Assembly: GCF_007164525.1 (NCBI RefSeq)
Contig: NZ_AP019791.1
Coordinates: 1,413,501-1,477,500, forward strand
Source of the DNA: Rubrobacter xylanophilus
GTDB taxonomy: Bacteria; Actinomycetota; Rubrobacteria; Rubrobacterales; Rubrobacteraceae
Length of the DNA stretch: 64,000 bases
Direction: 5' to 3'
Part shown: positions 18,368 to 27,120 of the stretch, piece by piece
Numbering within the stretch: position 1 is the first letter of the stretch
Layout: every line of letters starts with the position of its first letter
Made by a program: the position numbers and the translations under genes
Notes under the pieces: generated by a model
What the model was told of the DNA's origin: nothing
Seen by the model: the letters and a program-made list of their open reading frames with translations, nothing else
Databases searched by the model: none

Positions 18368-19446
18368 GCGTTGAAGCGGACCAGCATCACGTCCCCGTCC
18401 TGCATCACGTAGTCCCGGCCCTCCCGCCGTACTTTAGCCTCCTCGCGGGCTCTCGCCCAGGAGGAAGCCTCCACGATGTCCTCCCAGCGCCCGATCTCGG
18501 CGGCCACAAAGGCGCGCTCCATGTCGGTGTGGATCTTTCCGGCGGCCTCGCGGGCGGTCGCCCCGCGCCGCACGGTCCACGCCCGGCACTCCCTCTCGTT
18601 GAAGGTGAAGAACGTGATCAGGCCGAGCAACCGGTACGCCGCCCGGACGAACTCCTCGAAGCCGGACCCCTCCGCTCCGAGCACCCCCAGGTACTCGCGG
18701 GCCTCCTCCTCGGGCAGGTCGGCGAGCTCGGCGGCGAGCCGGGCGCAGAGGCGTACGACCTCCGCCCCCTCCCTCGCCGCGAGCTCCTCCACCGCCGCGC
18801 TGTATTCGTTGCCCGCCGCCACCGAATCCTCGTCCACGTTGGCCACGTACAGCGTCGGCTTGGCCGTAAGAAGCGTCCTGAGCACCTCCTCCACCTCGCC
18901 GGGCTCCGGGAAGGTGCGGGCCGGCTTTCCCCCAGACAGATGATCCCCGAGGCGTTCCAGCGCCGCCGCTTCGGCACGGCGCCTCGGATCCCCGCTCTTG
19001 GCGGCACGCAGGGCCTGCTCCAGTCGCCGCTCTACGGTCGCCAGGTCCGCCAGAAGCAGCTCGGTGTTCACCGTGGCGACATCCCCGGCCGGGTCCATCC
19101 TGCCATGCACGTGGGCCACGTTCCCGTCCTCGAAGCAGCGGACCACGTGCGCCACCGCGTCGCACTCCCGGATGTGAGCCAGAAAGCGGTTCCCCAACCC
19201 CTCCCCCCTGCTGGCCCCCTTCACCAGGCCCGCGATGTCCACGAACTCCACCGTCGCCGGCACGGCCCGTACACCCCCGACCGCCGCAGCCAGCCGCTCC
19301 AGGCGCCCGTCCGGCACCGCGGCCACCCCCACGTTCGGCTCCACGGTGGTGAACGGGTAGTTCTCCGCCTCCGCGCCCGCGCGGGTGAGGGCGTTGAACA
19401 GCGTGGACTTGCCGACGTTCGGCAGCCCCACGATCCCGACCTTCAT
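18364..19446 (-). CDS. ychF: redox-regulated ATPase YchF (Obg family)
   Basis: 360 residues from ATG 19446, matching the family's [20 protein letters not shown] start. G1 is GLPNVGKS. The G4 position reads NVDE rather than NKxD, the change that gives YchF ATP preference. A helical coiled-coil insert lies near 130-200 and a C-terminal TGS domain includes DVMLVRFNA. It binds ribosomes and is linked to stress responses. A TACGAT hexamer lies 7 nt upstream of the ATG. Confidence 0.95.
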   Translation of the reverse strand: MKVGIVGLPNVGKSTLFNALTRAGAEAENYPFTTVEPNVGVAAVPDGRLERLAAAVGGVRAVPATVEFVDIAGLVKGASRGEGLGNRFLAHIRECDAVAHVVRCFEDGNVAHVHGRMDPAGDVATVNTELLLADLATVERRLEQALRAAKSGDPRRRAEAAALERLGDHLSGGKPARTFPEPGEVEEVLRTLLTAKPTLYVANVDEDSVAAGNEYSAAVEELAAREGAEVVRLCARLAAELADLPEEEAREYLGVLGAEGSGFEEFVRAAYRLLGLITFFTFNERECRAWTVRRGATAREAAGKIHTDMERAFVAAEIGRWEDIVEASSWARAREEAKVRREGRDYVMQDGDVMLVRFNA

Positions 19447-19534
19447 GGGAGGTATCGTATCAGACGGTGGCAGGGGGCGGACGTGCGGTAGAATCGGTGA
19501 CTGGAGCACCGCGAGAGCGGGAGGTTGTAGCCCC

Positions 19535-20020
19535 TTGGATAGGCAGCTGCAGATACAGATACTGCTCGACCACTACGAGCGGCCCCGCCACAGGGGGGCC
19601 CTCGAAGAGGCCGACGTCAGGATGCCCGGCGGCAACCCGGGCTGCGGGGACGTGGTCACCATACACCTCAAGGGAGCAGAGGACCACAGCCACATAGAGG
19701 ATGTCACCTACGAGGGCGAGGGCTGCACCATAAGCATGGCTGCGGCCAGCATGATCCTGGAGGAGGTCCACGAGAAGAACCTGACGATGGACGAGGTCCT
19801 CCGGATGGACTACAACGAGATGATCGACAAGCTCGGCCGCCAGATAGTGGCCTCACGCCCCAAGTGCGCCACGCTCGGCCTGGGAACCCTGAAGGCGGCG
19901 ATCCGCAAGTACCAGAAGGACCGGCGGCTGGACGCCGCGGGGGTGGAGCGCCCGGACAGCGGCGACGGTCTGGTCTTCGGTGAGGGCGCCGAGGAAGCGG
20001 CCCGGCGGGACCGGGAGTGA
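19535..20020 (+). CDS. sufU: SufU-type iron-sulfur cluster scaffold/sulfur acceptor
   Basis: 161 residues from TTG 19535, which has GGAGG about 10 nt upstream. The three family Cys are present in NPGCGDVV, EGEGCTISMA and SRPKCATLGL. Asp in the first motif completes the zinc site of SufU, which accepts sulfur from SufS. The C-terminal 30 residues beyond the usual end are charged and probably disordered. No sufBCDS genes are nearby. The stop overlaps the next start (GTGA). Confidence 0.92.
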   Translation: MDRQLQIQILLDHYERPRHRGALEEADVRMPGGNPGCGDVVTIHLKGAEDHSHIEDVTYEGEGCTISMAAASMILEEVHEKNLTMDEVLRMDYNEMIDKLGRQIVASRPKCATLGLGTLKAAIRKYQKDRRLDAAGVERPDSGDGLVFGEGAEEAARRDRE

Positions 20021-20421
20021 GGATCTCGGGGGCCGACCACGCCAACTGGCGGGTGCGGGACCTCGACGCCTCGCTCCGCTTCTACCGGGACGCGCTGGGG
20101 CTCGAGCCTTTCGGGCTCGAAGAGTACGAGCGCGGCGAGCGTTCCCTCGTCTCCCTCCGCATCAGCGAGGACTTCATACTCCACCTCACCCCCGACCCGG
20201 GTTTCGATCGTCCCCCCACCGGCGGATACGACCATCTGGCGCTCGTCGTCGAAGAAGCCGGGATGGACGAGGTGGTCCGGCACCTGGAGAGCTGCGACGT
20301 GCGGATCGAACGCCGCTTCGAGAGCATCTTGGGCGCCCGGGGTCGGGGACCGGCGCTCTACCTGAGGGACCCCGACGGGTACCGGATAGAGCTCAAGTTC
20401 TACCAGCCTCCGAAGGAGTGA
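20017..20421 (+). CDS. VOC-superfamily protein (glyoxalase/dioxygenase fold)
   Basis: 134 residues with two beta-alpha-beta-beta-beta modules. GADHANWRVRDLDASLRFYR opens module 1 with the usual metal His, YDHLALVVEE opens module 2, and DPDGYRIELKFY is the closing motif with the metal Glu. The substrate cannot be told from sequence. Translation is coupled to sufU, an unusual partnership. Confidence 0.85.
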   Translation: MRISGADHANWRVRDLDASLRFYRDALGLEPFGLEEYERGERSLVSLRISEDFILHLTPDPGFDRPPTGGYDHLALVVEEAGMDEVVRHLESCDVRIERRFESILGARGRGPALYLRDPDGYRIELKFYQPPKE

Positions 20422-20515
20422 ACCCTCCGGCGTGCACCACCGCCGCGCCTGGTGCATAATGTGGTGCATCCAGGCGAGATAGACGATCGGACGTTCTTTC
20501 TCGGAGGGGGGATCC

Positions 20516-21988
20516 ATGAGGACGACGGCCATGGGGCTTCTGTCCCTTCTGGTCCTTGCTGTGGCCGGGGTGTGCGCTTCCGGTGCTCCGGCGGGGGCAC
20601 AGCAGGGCACGCTCGAGCGGGAGTTCCGGGCAGCGGCCGCCGAGTACGGGGTACCGGTGGAGATCCTGAAGGCCATGGGATACGTGAACACCCGCTGGGA
20701 GATGCCCTCCGAGGAGAGCAGGGACGGCGGATGGGGCATAATGCACCTGGTGCGCAACGAAACCACCGACACCCTGGGGGAAGCCTCCCGGCTCACCGGC
20801 CTCCCCGTACAGCGGCTCATGACCGACCGGGCGGCGAACATCCGCGGCGGAGCGGCGCTGCTCGCCCGGGCCCAGCGGGGCAGCCCTGAAGACCTCAACG
20901 CCTGGTACGAGGCTGTCGCCGAGGTCGGGGGCGGCAGGCTCTACGCCAACCAGGTCTACGAGACCCTGCAACGCGGAGCCAGCGCCACCATCTCCACCGG
21001 GGAGACCATAAGCCTCGCGTCCCAGAGTGGGGCCACGCCTCAGGGCGTGCTCTCCAGCCAGAGCACCGCCGACTACCCCGGTGCCGTCTGGTACCCGGCC
21101 TCTACCAGCAACTACACCGCCGCCAGCCGGCCGGGTTCCCATCCCATAGACAGGATCGTCATCCACGTCACCCAGGGCTCCTACGCCAGCGCGATGAACT
21201 GGTTCCAGAACCCGGCGGCGGGCGTCTCCGCCCACTACACCGTCAGATCGGCGGACGGCCTCGTCGGCCAGAGCGTGCGCGAGAAGGACATCGCCTGGCA
21301 CGCCGGCAACTGGGAGTACAACACCCGAAGCATCGGCATCGAGCACGAGGGCTTCGTCGACGACCCCAAGTGGTTCACCGAGGCCATGTACCAGTCCTCG
21401 GCCAAGCTGGTCGCCTACCTGTGCAAGAAGTACGGCATCCCCATCGACCGCGGGCACATCATCGGGCACAGCGAGGTGCCGGGGGCGACCCACACCGACC
21501 CCGGCCCCTACTGGGACTGGGACAAGTACCTCTCGTACGTCCGGCAGTACGCCGGGGGCTCCGCCGGCGGGTACCGCCAGGTCGTGGACAACGCCGACGT
21601 CGTGACCTCCGGGCGCTTCAGCGCCTCCTCCGGGTGGGGCTGGAGCCGGTACAGCGCCTCTAAATACTACTGGAACTACCGGTTCGCGAAACCCAAGGCG
21701 GTGAGCGACACGGCGAAGTACCGCTTCGACATCCCGGCTACGGGGGACTATGCGGTCTACGCCTGGTGGCCCTCCAACCCGGGATACAACCGCGCGACGC
21801 CAATCGGCATCAAGACAACCGCCGGTTGGCGCTGGGTGCGGGTGGACCAGACCCGCAACGGCGGCCGCTGGGTCTATCTGGGCACCTTCAACCTCGCGCG
21901 GGGAGATGAGTGGAAGATACAGATCTCTCGCTGGACCTCCGGCAGCGGGTACGTGATCGCCGACGCTATGAAGGTGGTGCGAAAATGA
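20516..21988 (+). CDS. secreted N-acetylmuramoyl-L-alanine amidase with golvesin-like C-terminal domain
   Basis: 490 residues. A signal peptide (about 1-28) is followed by a helical segment resembling a transglycosylase-like fold (about 30-150). The Amidase_2 domain (about 200-350) has zinc ligands His in IVIHVTQ and His/Asp in THTDPG. The last 130 residues resemble the golvesin C-terminal domain, with YAVYAWWPSNPGYN and GSGYVIADAMKV. It should cleave the amide between MurNAc and the stem peptide. A GGAGGGGGG site precedes the ATG. It overlaps the lipoprotein gene (ATGA). Confidence 0.92.
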   Translation: MRTTAMGLLSLLVLAVAGVCASGAPAGAQQGTLEREFRAAAAEYGVPVEILKAMGYVNTRWEMPSEESRDGGWGIMHLVRNETTDTLGEASRLTGLPVQRLMTDRAANIRGGAALLARAQRGSPEDLNAWYEAVAEVGGGRLYANQVYETLQRGASATISTGETISLASQSGATPQGVLSSQSTADYPGAVWYPASTSNYTAASRPGSHPIDRIVIHVTQGSYASAMNWFQNPAAGVSAHYTVRSADGLVGQSVREKDIAWHAGNWEYNTRSIGIEHEGFVDDPKWFTEAMYQSSAKLVAYLCKKYGIPIDRGHIIGHSEVPGATHTDPGPYWDWDKYLSYVRQYAGGSAGGYRQVVDNADVVTSGRFSASSGWGWSRYSASKYYWNYRFAKPKAVSDTAKYRFDIPATGDYAVYAWWPSNPGYNRATPIGIKTTAGWRWVRVDQTRNGGRWVYLGTFNLARGDEWKIQISRWTSGSGYVIADAMKVVRK

Positions 21989-22968
21989 TCATCAGGATCA
22001 GGCAGACTCCCGGCCTCGCCCTGTTTGGGTTGGCGCTGTTCGCCCTGCTCGTGCTCTCCTCCTGCGCCCGGCAGGGCGGTTCCGAAGAGTCGGCGGGCCG
22101 GCAGAACGACCGGGTGCGGGAAGACACGGCGGTGCAAACGGTCTCGGAGGAAAGCTCGCGCTCTCCCACAGAAGCAGCGCCCCGGGAAAAGAGCTTCGCG
22201 GAGCGAACGGTCGAAGAGAGCCCGGACCGCGGGAAGAAGGAAGAGCAAGCTACACCCTCCGCAGGGGAAGGGGGCTTCACGGCCGCCCCTGAGGCCTCCG
22301 GCGGAGAGGAGGGAGCCGCCCGGACCATCGCCGAGGTCAGGTTCGGCCGGCATCAGGGATACGAGCGAGCGGTCATAGAGTTCGACTCCCCTCGGGTGCC
22401 GCGGTGGAGCCTGAGCACTCCGCTCGGAGAAGGGTACAGCAGGATCTCGCTGCCCGACATCGAGACCGCCCGGCAGACCGGCGGCGACTTCGGCGGGCAG
22501 ATCATGGCCGACTACTACGTGGTCCGCAACCCGCAGGGCGGCTTCTTCGTGGACGTCTTCGCCACCGGGCCGTTCCGCTACCGGCTCCTGGAGCTGCAGA
22601 ACCCGGGACGGCTGGTCCTCGACTACGCCCCGGCGGGAGGGAGCCTGGCCCGGCCGCTGCCGGTGCGGGGCGAGAGGAACGTGGTGATGGAGCCGCGACC
22701 CGGGCAGGCCGTCTCCGGCACGCTCGTGGTGAGCGGCTACTCGCGCAACTTCGAGGCCCTGACGACCGTGCTGCTGCAGGGACCGGACGGGAGCGTCCTC
22801 GCCCGCAAGAACGTCACCGCGAGCGCCTGGAGCGAGGCCTGGGGCTACTTCGAGACCACCGTGGAGGTTCCCCCCTTCCGGGGGGAGGCAACCCTCCTCG
22901 TCGGAGCCGAGAGCCCCCGCGACGGAACCTTCCAGGGAATCGAGGTGCCGGTGGTCTACGGCGGCTAG
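21985..22968 (+). CDS. lipoprotein with AMIN-like and Gmad2 domains
   Basis: 327 residues from ATG 21985, which overlaps the amidase stop. The signal sequence ends in LLVLSSC, a lipobox with Cys about residue 27. A charged low-complexity linker (about 30-115) precedes an AMIN-like domain (about 120-225) and a C-terminal immunoglobulin-like Gmad2 domain with GYSRNFEALTTV. Both domains occur in cell-wall hydrolase and germination proteins. Co-translation with the amidase suggests it localises or regulates that enzyme (inference). Confidence 0.85.
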   Translation: MIIRIRQTPGLALFGLALFALLVLSSCARQGGSEESAGRQNDRVREDTAVQTVSEESSRSPTEAAPREKSFAERTVEESPDRGKKEEQATPSAGEGGFTAAPEASGGEEGAARTIAEVRFGRHQGYERAVIEFDSPRVPRWSLSTPLGEGYSRISLPDIETARQTGGDFGGQIMADYYVVRNPQGGFFVDVFATGPFRYRLLELQNPGRLVLDYAPAGGSLARPLPVRGERNVVMEPRPGQAVSGTLVVSGYSRNFEALTTVLLQGPDGSVLARKNVTASAWSEAWGYFETTVEVPPFRGEATLLVGAESPRDGTFQGIEVPVVYGG

Positions 22969-23423
22969 AGCCGGCCGCGCCTTTCGGCCCACGCCCCGGC
23001 GGCCGCGGAAGCACCTATCAGGGCGGCCGCCTGGAGCAGGGCGAAGAAGGCCACGCTGATCAGGAAGAGATCCCAGGCCTGCTCGGCGGAGACCTCCATC
23101 CCCATCCAGTCCGAGAGGCTGCGGGCCATGGCGGACGAGCCGATCTGACGAGCGGCGGCCACGGCCCCCGCCGAGGCCCCGAGGACGAAGACCGGGGCGG
23201 CCATCACGCCACCCACGAAACCCGCCACGGCGCCTCTCCGGCGGCCGCGCTCAGCCGCGGCCGCCCGCCGGCCGCACGAGAAGCCGATGAACGCGGCGGC
23301 AACCAACCCGGCGAGCGAGCCGAGCAGCGAGACCAGAAAGCCCACCACCCCGCCGATGCCGCCCCAGACCATGCCAACCCTCAGGGCATCGCCCTGTTTG
23401 GTCTCCGGTTCCACGGGTAGCAT
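22965..23423 (-). CDS. integral membrane protein, Ala/Gly-rich
   Basis: 152 residues from ATG 23423. Three or four hydrophobic helices include VWGGIGGVVGFLVSLLG, an alanine-rich pair and a C-terminal FFALLQAAALIGASAAAG. A basic RRAAAAERGRRRGA loop is probably cytoplasmic. I do not recognise the family. Its TAG stop shares CTAG with the convergent lipoprotein gene. Confidence 0.65.
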   Translation of the reverse strand: MLPVEPETKQGDALRVGMVWGGIGGVVGFLVSLLGSLAGLVAAAFIGFSCGRRAAAAERGRRRGAVAGFVGGVMAAPVFVLGASAGAVAAARQIGSSAMARSLSDWMGMEVSAEQAWDLFLISVAFFALLQAAALIGASAAAGAWAERRGRL

Positions 23424-23511
23424 TCTAGCGCCGGGCCGCCGACCGCGGGTGCACGCGGCGGCGCCGAGGCGGTAAAGTGTAGGGCCCGTAGGCCAACGGA
23501 AGGAGGGCCGC

Positions 23512-23709
23512 ATGAGCGAGACCATGCTGATGTGCCGTATCTGCCGTCACGTGTTCTCCGAGCGCGAGGCTCGCCTCAGGGCGGCCGTGGAGCCGGACGA
23601 CGAGCAACTCCAGTGCCCGCGCTGCGGCTCCTCCAGCTTCGAACCCTATGCCTTCGATCCCGATGCCCCGGCGATGGACCCCTTCGAGGAGGACGAGGAG
23701 GCCTACTGA
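23512..23709 (+). CDS. small zinc-ribbon protein
   Basis: 65 residues. Two CxxC pairs (MCRICRHVF and CPRCGSSSF) form a zinc ribbon or rubredoxin-like knuckle. The tail is very acidic (FEEDEEAY). A strong AAGGAGG lies about 8 nt before the ATG. No family name can be given with certainty. It is divergent from the membrane protein gene. Confidence 0.75.
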   Translation: MSETMLMCRICRHVFSEREARLRAAVEPDDEQLQCPRCGSSSFEPYAFDPDAPAMDPFEEDEEAY

Positions 23710-23720
23710 GATCGGCGTCC

Positions 23721-24107
23721 CTACCGGCGCTCGACGAACTCTATGCGGTAGCCGTCGGGGTCGCGGACGAAGAAGAGCCGGGTCCCGGTGCTGATGGCGT
23801 GCGGCCTGCTCTCGAACTCCACGCCACCGGCTCGCTCCAGGCGCTCGGCGAGCGCGTCGAGATCCTCCACGGCGAACGCGACGTGGCTGTAGCCCTCTCC
23901 CAGCTCGTAGGGGGTCTCCCGGTCGTGGTTCAGGGTGAGCTCCAGCCGCGGCTCCGGGTCCCCCGGCACCCCGATAAAGGCGTTGGTCGCCTCCTCCCCG
24001 ATGGGCACCTTGCGGACGAGCTCCAGCCCGAGCTTGTTGGTGTAGAAGTCTATGCTGCGGTCCAGGTCCAGCACCCGGTAGCAGGTGTGCAGATACCTCA
24101 CGGCCAT
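23721..24107 (-). CDS. gloA: glyoxalase I (lactoylglutathione lyase)
   Basis: 128 residues from ATG 24107. It aligns through its length with E. coli GloA: LHTCYRVLDLDRSIDFY (metal His), RLELTLN (metal Glu), YSHVAFAV (second metal His) and DPDGYRIEFVE (second Glu). All four metal ligands are kept. It isomerises the thiol adduct of methylglyoxal. The thiol in this organism is not necessarily glutathione. The upstream in-frame extension to 24194 lacks family similarity. Confidence 0.9.
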   Translation of the reverse strand: MAVRYLHTCYRVLDLDRSIDFYTNKLGLELVRKVPIGEEATNAFIGVPGDPEPRLELTLNHDRETPYELGEGYSHVAFAVEDLDALAERLERAGGVEFESRPHAISTGTRLFFVRDPDGYRIEFVERR

Positions 24108-24180
24108 CTCCCTTCCGCTCCGAAGCTCCCTTGCACGGGCGCATTCTACAGCAACCGGTAGCCGGCCGGAGGATTGCTGG

Positions 24181-24186
24181 TATGCT
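24181..24186 (+). promoter_or_regulatory. -10 element of the UbiB-like gene
   Basis: TATGCT ends 6 nt before the ATG at 24193, and no Shine-Dalgarno is present. This matches the leaderless pattern seen at radA. Confidence 0.45.
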
Positions 24187-24192
24187 TCGCCC

Positions 24193-25782
24193 ATGGACGA
24201 CGCAAGCCGCGGGCTCCCGGAAGGACCGGCCCGGAGAGCGGCCCGGATCGCCCGGGTCGGCGCCCGCTACGGATTCGGGTTCGTCTTCGGGCGGCGGCTC
24301 GGACCATTCCGGCGGGAGGATCCGGAGCACGTGGGTCCACGGCTGCGCCGCTCACTGGAGGAGCTCGGCCCGATCTTCACCGAGCTCGGCAGGTTCCTCT
24401 CGGCCCGGCGGGACCTCCTGCCACCGGAGATCGCCGCTGAACTCTCGCGGGCGGAGTCCCCGCCGAAGCCGGCGCCACCCGGCAAGGTGCGCGCGATCCT
24501 GCAGAGGGAGCTCGGCAACCAGGTGGAGCGCATGTTCGTACACTTCGAGGAGTTTCCGGTACGAATCGGCGTGTTCACCCAGGCGCACCGGGCCACGCTC
24601 CCGGGAGACCGACCGGCGCTGGTGGTGATCTCCCGCCCCGGTGTGCGGCGGGAGCTTCTGGCGATGCGGCCCGTGGCAGACGTGGTGCGCAGGAGGTTAG
24701 GGGATCGCCTGCCGCTGGACCCGGTGGAGGCGGTCTCGGAGTTCGCCGCTCACGCCGGACACCGCCGGGACATGCACCTGGCCGCCCAGAACGTCCGGCG
24801 GATGGGCGCGATGGACCTCCCGCTCCGGATGCCGGAGGTCTATCGGGACTACTCGACGGCCCGATGCCTCACGCTGGAGGCCCCCGGCGAATGGTCCGCA
24901 CCGGACCAGGAGGGCTACCACGCCTGCGCCGACGCACTGGTGCAGCTCACGGTGAGGGAGGGGGTCTTCCTGGCGGACCCCGCCCCCGAGCGGCTGACGG
25001 TGGACGGCAACGGAGAGCTCTGGCTCCTCGATCCTACGGAGGCCTTCTCGCTGGACCCGGAGCGGATGCGCGCCCTGGCCGAGGTGCTCGCCGCGGTCTG
25101 GCGGGAGGACGTGGACGGGATCATCCGCTCCCTGCCGCTCGTCGGGGCCTCGGTGCCCAGGAACGATGCTGCGCTCAAGCGCGAGCTGCGGGAGACCTTG
25201 GGGTCGCTGGGCGGGCCGCTGTGGCGCGAACACCCGCTCGTGCGGCTGAGAAACGCCTCGCTGGAGGCGCTGCGGAGGGGCGGTGCACGCCTACCGGACG
25301 AGCTCTGCCAGCTCTTGCGCTCCCTGGCCGACACCGAGGAGCTGGGCCGGACCATGTCCGGGGAGGACTACCTGGGCACCGTTCCCGCCGTCGAGGCCGC
25401 CCGGGAGCTGATCTCCCGCCGCCGCAACCCCCGCTACGTCCTGGAAAGAACGGCCCGCAGGCTCAACAGGCCCGAGCTCTACGCGGACTACCCCCGCCAG
25501 CTCCACGCCCTGCTCGAGGAGCTCAAGGACGGGGAGGTCGAGGTCCGCTTCCGGCACGGAGGACTGGACGAGCTGATCTCCAAGCTGGACATCCTGGCCA
25601 ACCGGCTGGTCTTCGCCCTCCTGATAGCAGCCCTGATCGTGGGCTCCTCGATGCTGGGGGTGTTCGTTCGGGGAGGCCCGCAGGTTCTGGGCCTGAGCAT
25701 CTTTGGCTTCGCCGGCTTCGTGGCGGCCGCCCTGCTGGGGCTCGCGCTGCTCGTCGGGATCATCCGCTCCGGCCGCCTGTAG
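24193..25782 (+). CDS. UbiB/ABC1-family protein, predicted pseudokinase
   Basis: 529 residues. The frame follows UbiB/AarF proteins: LGPIFTELGRFLSARRDLLP matches the family's LGPtfIKLGQ region, and two C-terminal helices (about 460-525) match the membrane anchor. The kinase motifs are replaced. The Ala-rich loop and lysine strand read IGVFTQAHRA and LVVISRPG (no Lys). HADPHPGN is LADPAPER, and the DFG triplet is DPT. It probably binds rather than phosphorylates its ligand. UbiB relatives act in isoprenoid-quinone or lipid handling. ATG 24193 fits the promoter spacing. Confidence 0.82.
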   Translation: MDDASRGLPEGPARRAARIARVGARYGFGFVFGRRLGPFRREDPEHVGPRLRRSLEELGPIFTELGRFLSARRDLLPPEIAAELSRAESPPKPAPPGKVRAILQRELGNQVERMFVHFEEFPVRIGVFTQAHRATLPGDRPALVVISRPGVRRELLAMRPVADVVRRRLGDRLPLDPVEAVSEFAAHAGHRRDMHLAAQNVRRMGAMDLPLRMPEVYRDYSTARCLTLEAPGEWSAPDQEGYHACADALVQLTVREGVFLADPAPERLTVDGNGELWLLDPTEAFSLDPERMRALAEVLAAVWREDVDGIIRSLPLVGASVPRNDAALKRELRETLGSLGGPLWREHPLVRLRNASLEALRRGGARLPDELCQLLRSLADTEELGRTMSGEDYLGTVPAVEAARELISRRRNPRYVLERTARRLNRPELYADYPRQLHALLEELKDGEVEVRFRHGGLDELISKLDILANRLVFALLIAALIVGSSMLGVFVRGGPQVLGLSIFGFAGFVAAALLGLALLVGIIRSGRL

Positions 25783-25835
25783 ACCGCTCTCGCCCGACCC
25801 GCCCGGGGAGAGCAGCGGGCCAGCGGGGATCCGGT

Positions 25836-25969
25836 TCAGGAGGGGGGAGTAAGGAAGAAACAGATTGCCGCCGGCCCCGTGCGACTAATTCTTACGCACA
25901 ACCCCCAGAGAAAGTTTCACCCGGGGAAGAAAAAGGCAGAAGACCGGACCGGAAGTCAGGAGGGGGGAG
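25836..25969. repeat. 14-nt direct repeat in a 247-bp intergenic region
   Basis: TCAGGAGGGGGGAG occurs at 25836-25849 and at 25956-25969, exactly 120 bp apart. Both copies resemble strong ribosome binding sites but neither precedes a credible reading frame. The rest of 25783-26029 shows no gene. Confidence 0.5.
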
Positions 25970-26029
25970 AAGATCTCCGGCCCGGCCGCCGTGCCTCTCG
26001 CTCGAATACCTACCCGGTCAGCGCTCCCG

Positions 26030-26242
26030 CTAAACCCGCGTCCCCCGCAGGAGCTCCCGGATGCGACGCCCCTCGCGGTGTCCGTAGTAGTAGGCCAGCC
26101 GGTCCAGATCCTCCCACTCCGCAAGCCGGGGATTCTCCGCGAAAGAGCCCTGCTGCCCGAAGCGCCCGTCGTGCCAGCCGCTCCTGTAGGCCGCCCGCTC
26201 CCGCAGATCCTCGGCGGATACCACAGCCCTCTCTCGGATCAT
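26030..26242 (-). CDS. small hypothetical protein
   Basis: 70 residues from ATG 26242, which has GGAGGGTGG upstream. The sequence is charged and aromatic (YRSGWHDGRFG, LDRLAYYYGHREG), with no signal peptide or known motif. A TTCAAT - 17 nt - TATATA pair on the minus strand near 26277-26305 could be its promoter. Function unknown. Confidence 0.6.
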   Translation of the reverse strand: MIRERAVVSAEDLRERAAYRSGWHDGRFGQQGSFAENPRLAEWEDLDRLAYYYGHREGRRIRELLRGTRV

Positions 26243-26314
26243 CTTCCACCCTCCCGAAGACCTTCTCCGACAACTCGTATATAGCACAATCATTTCATGA
26301 ATTGAACGGCAAAG

Positions 26315-27070
26315 TTAATTTTTCTTTAAAAAAGTAACACGGCGGCATCCTCTGGTTCCAGTTCTTTGCGGCAGCAACCCGGCCAGCAGCGCGAGCCCCA
26401 GGAGGGCGGGGACGGCGAGCCTGCCGGAGGCTGCGGCACCGGTCCAGAAGGCGAGGGACAGGATCACACCGTCGAGCAGGGCGGGGGGCCCTGAGCTATG
26501 GCGGGGCCAGAGGAGGACCAGGATGGTGGAGGAGAGGGCCCCCGAGAGCAACCAGCCCAGGTAGTTGCTGACCGGGACGCCGTAGTAGGGGCCGCCTTCC
26601 GGCCACTCCCAGAACCCGAGCAAGGCGGCACCGGGGTCGAGAACGCCGTCGACCAGGGTGAGGAGCGCGGCGGAGCGTAGGATCCAGGGTAGGCGGTTGC
26701 GGGGATGACGGGTGGCGGCCACCGCACCGACGACCAGCGGGATGTAGGAGGCGGGCAGCAAGTAGGGCACGAGGCCGAAGAGCCGGGGCCCGAGCGCTTC
26801 ACCGTAGTAGAAGCGGCCGTAGGGCCAGCCCGTCGCCACCCCGAACGACTCCACGGCGAAGGCGAAGGCGGAGAGCAGCACCAGTGCCGCGAAGGAGCGC
26901 GCGGGGCCGAAGAACCGCAGGAGCGCCACGAGGGGAGGTGCGGCCATCGCCGAGGTCGCGGCGAGCGAGAGGAGCCAGGCTTCCGGCGGGTGAGGGAAGC
27001 GCGCGGCAAACGCGCCCAGAACGGAGAAGACCAGGGCGGCCACGAGCAGGCGGGGGTGGAGGCCGGCCAT
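26315..27070 (-). CDS. cruF: carotenoid biosynthesis protein CruF-like (bisanhydrobacterioruberin hydratase type)
   Basis: 251 residues, six to eight membrane helices. The motifs ESFGVATGWPYGRFYYG, VLDPGAALLGFW and GGPYYGVPVSNYLGWLL are those of the CruF/DUF422 family, which hydrates terminal double bonds of carotenoids. In haloarchaea the homologue makes bacterioruberin from bisanhydrobacterioruberin. It is divergent from the prenyltransferase and CrtD-like genes that would supply its substrate. An AT-rich patch (26290-26340) follows the stop, without a classical hairpin. Confidence 0.88.
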   Translation of the reverse strand: MAGLHPRLLVAALVFSVLGAFAARFPHPPEAWLLSLAATSAMAAPPLVALLRFFGPARSFAALVLLSAFAFAVESFGVATGWPYGRFYYGEALGPRLFGLVPYLLPASYIPLVVGAVAATRHPRNRLPWILRSAALLTLVDGVLDPGAALLGFWEWPEGGPYYGVPVSNYLGWLLSGALSSTILVLLWPRHSSGPPALLDGVILSLAFWTGAAASGRLAVPALLGLALLAGLLPQRTGTRGCRRVTFLKKN

Positions 27071-27106
27071 GCAGCGATGTTACCGCTCCGGAGAGGCCTT
27101 CGCTGG

Positions 27107-27112
27107 TATATC
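27107..27112 (+). promoter_or_regulatory. -10 element of the carotenoid prenyltransferase operon
   Basis: TATATC ends 8 nt before the GTG at 27121. There is no Shine-Dalgarno, so the operon mRNA is probably leaderless. Confidence 0.45.
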
Positions 27113-27120
27113 CTGTCCCC

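Noticed and set aside
26290-26340. AT-rich island as a foreign insertion
   Set aside because: It is only about 50 bp and sits between a gene end and a promoter. No repeats or mobile-element ends are present.
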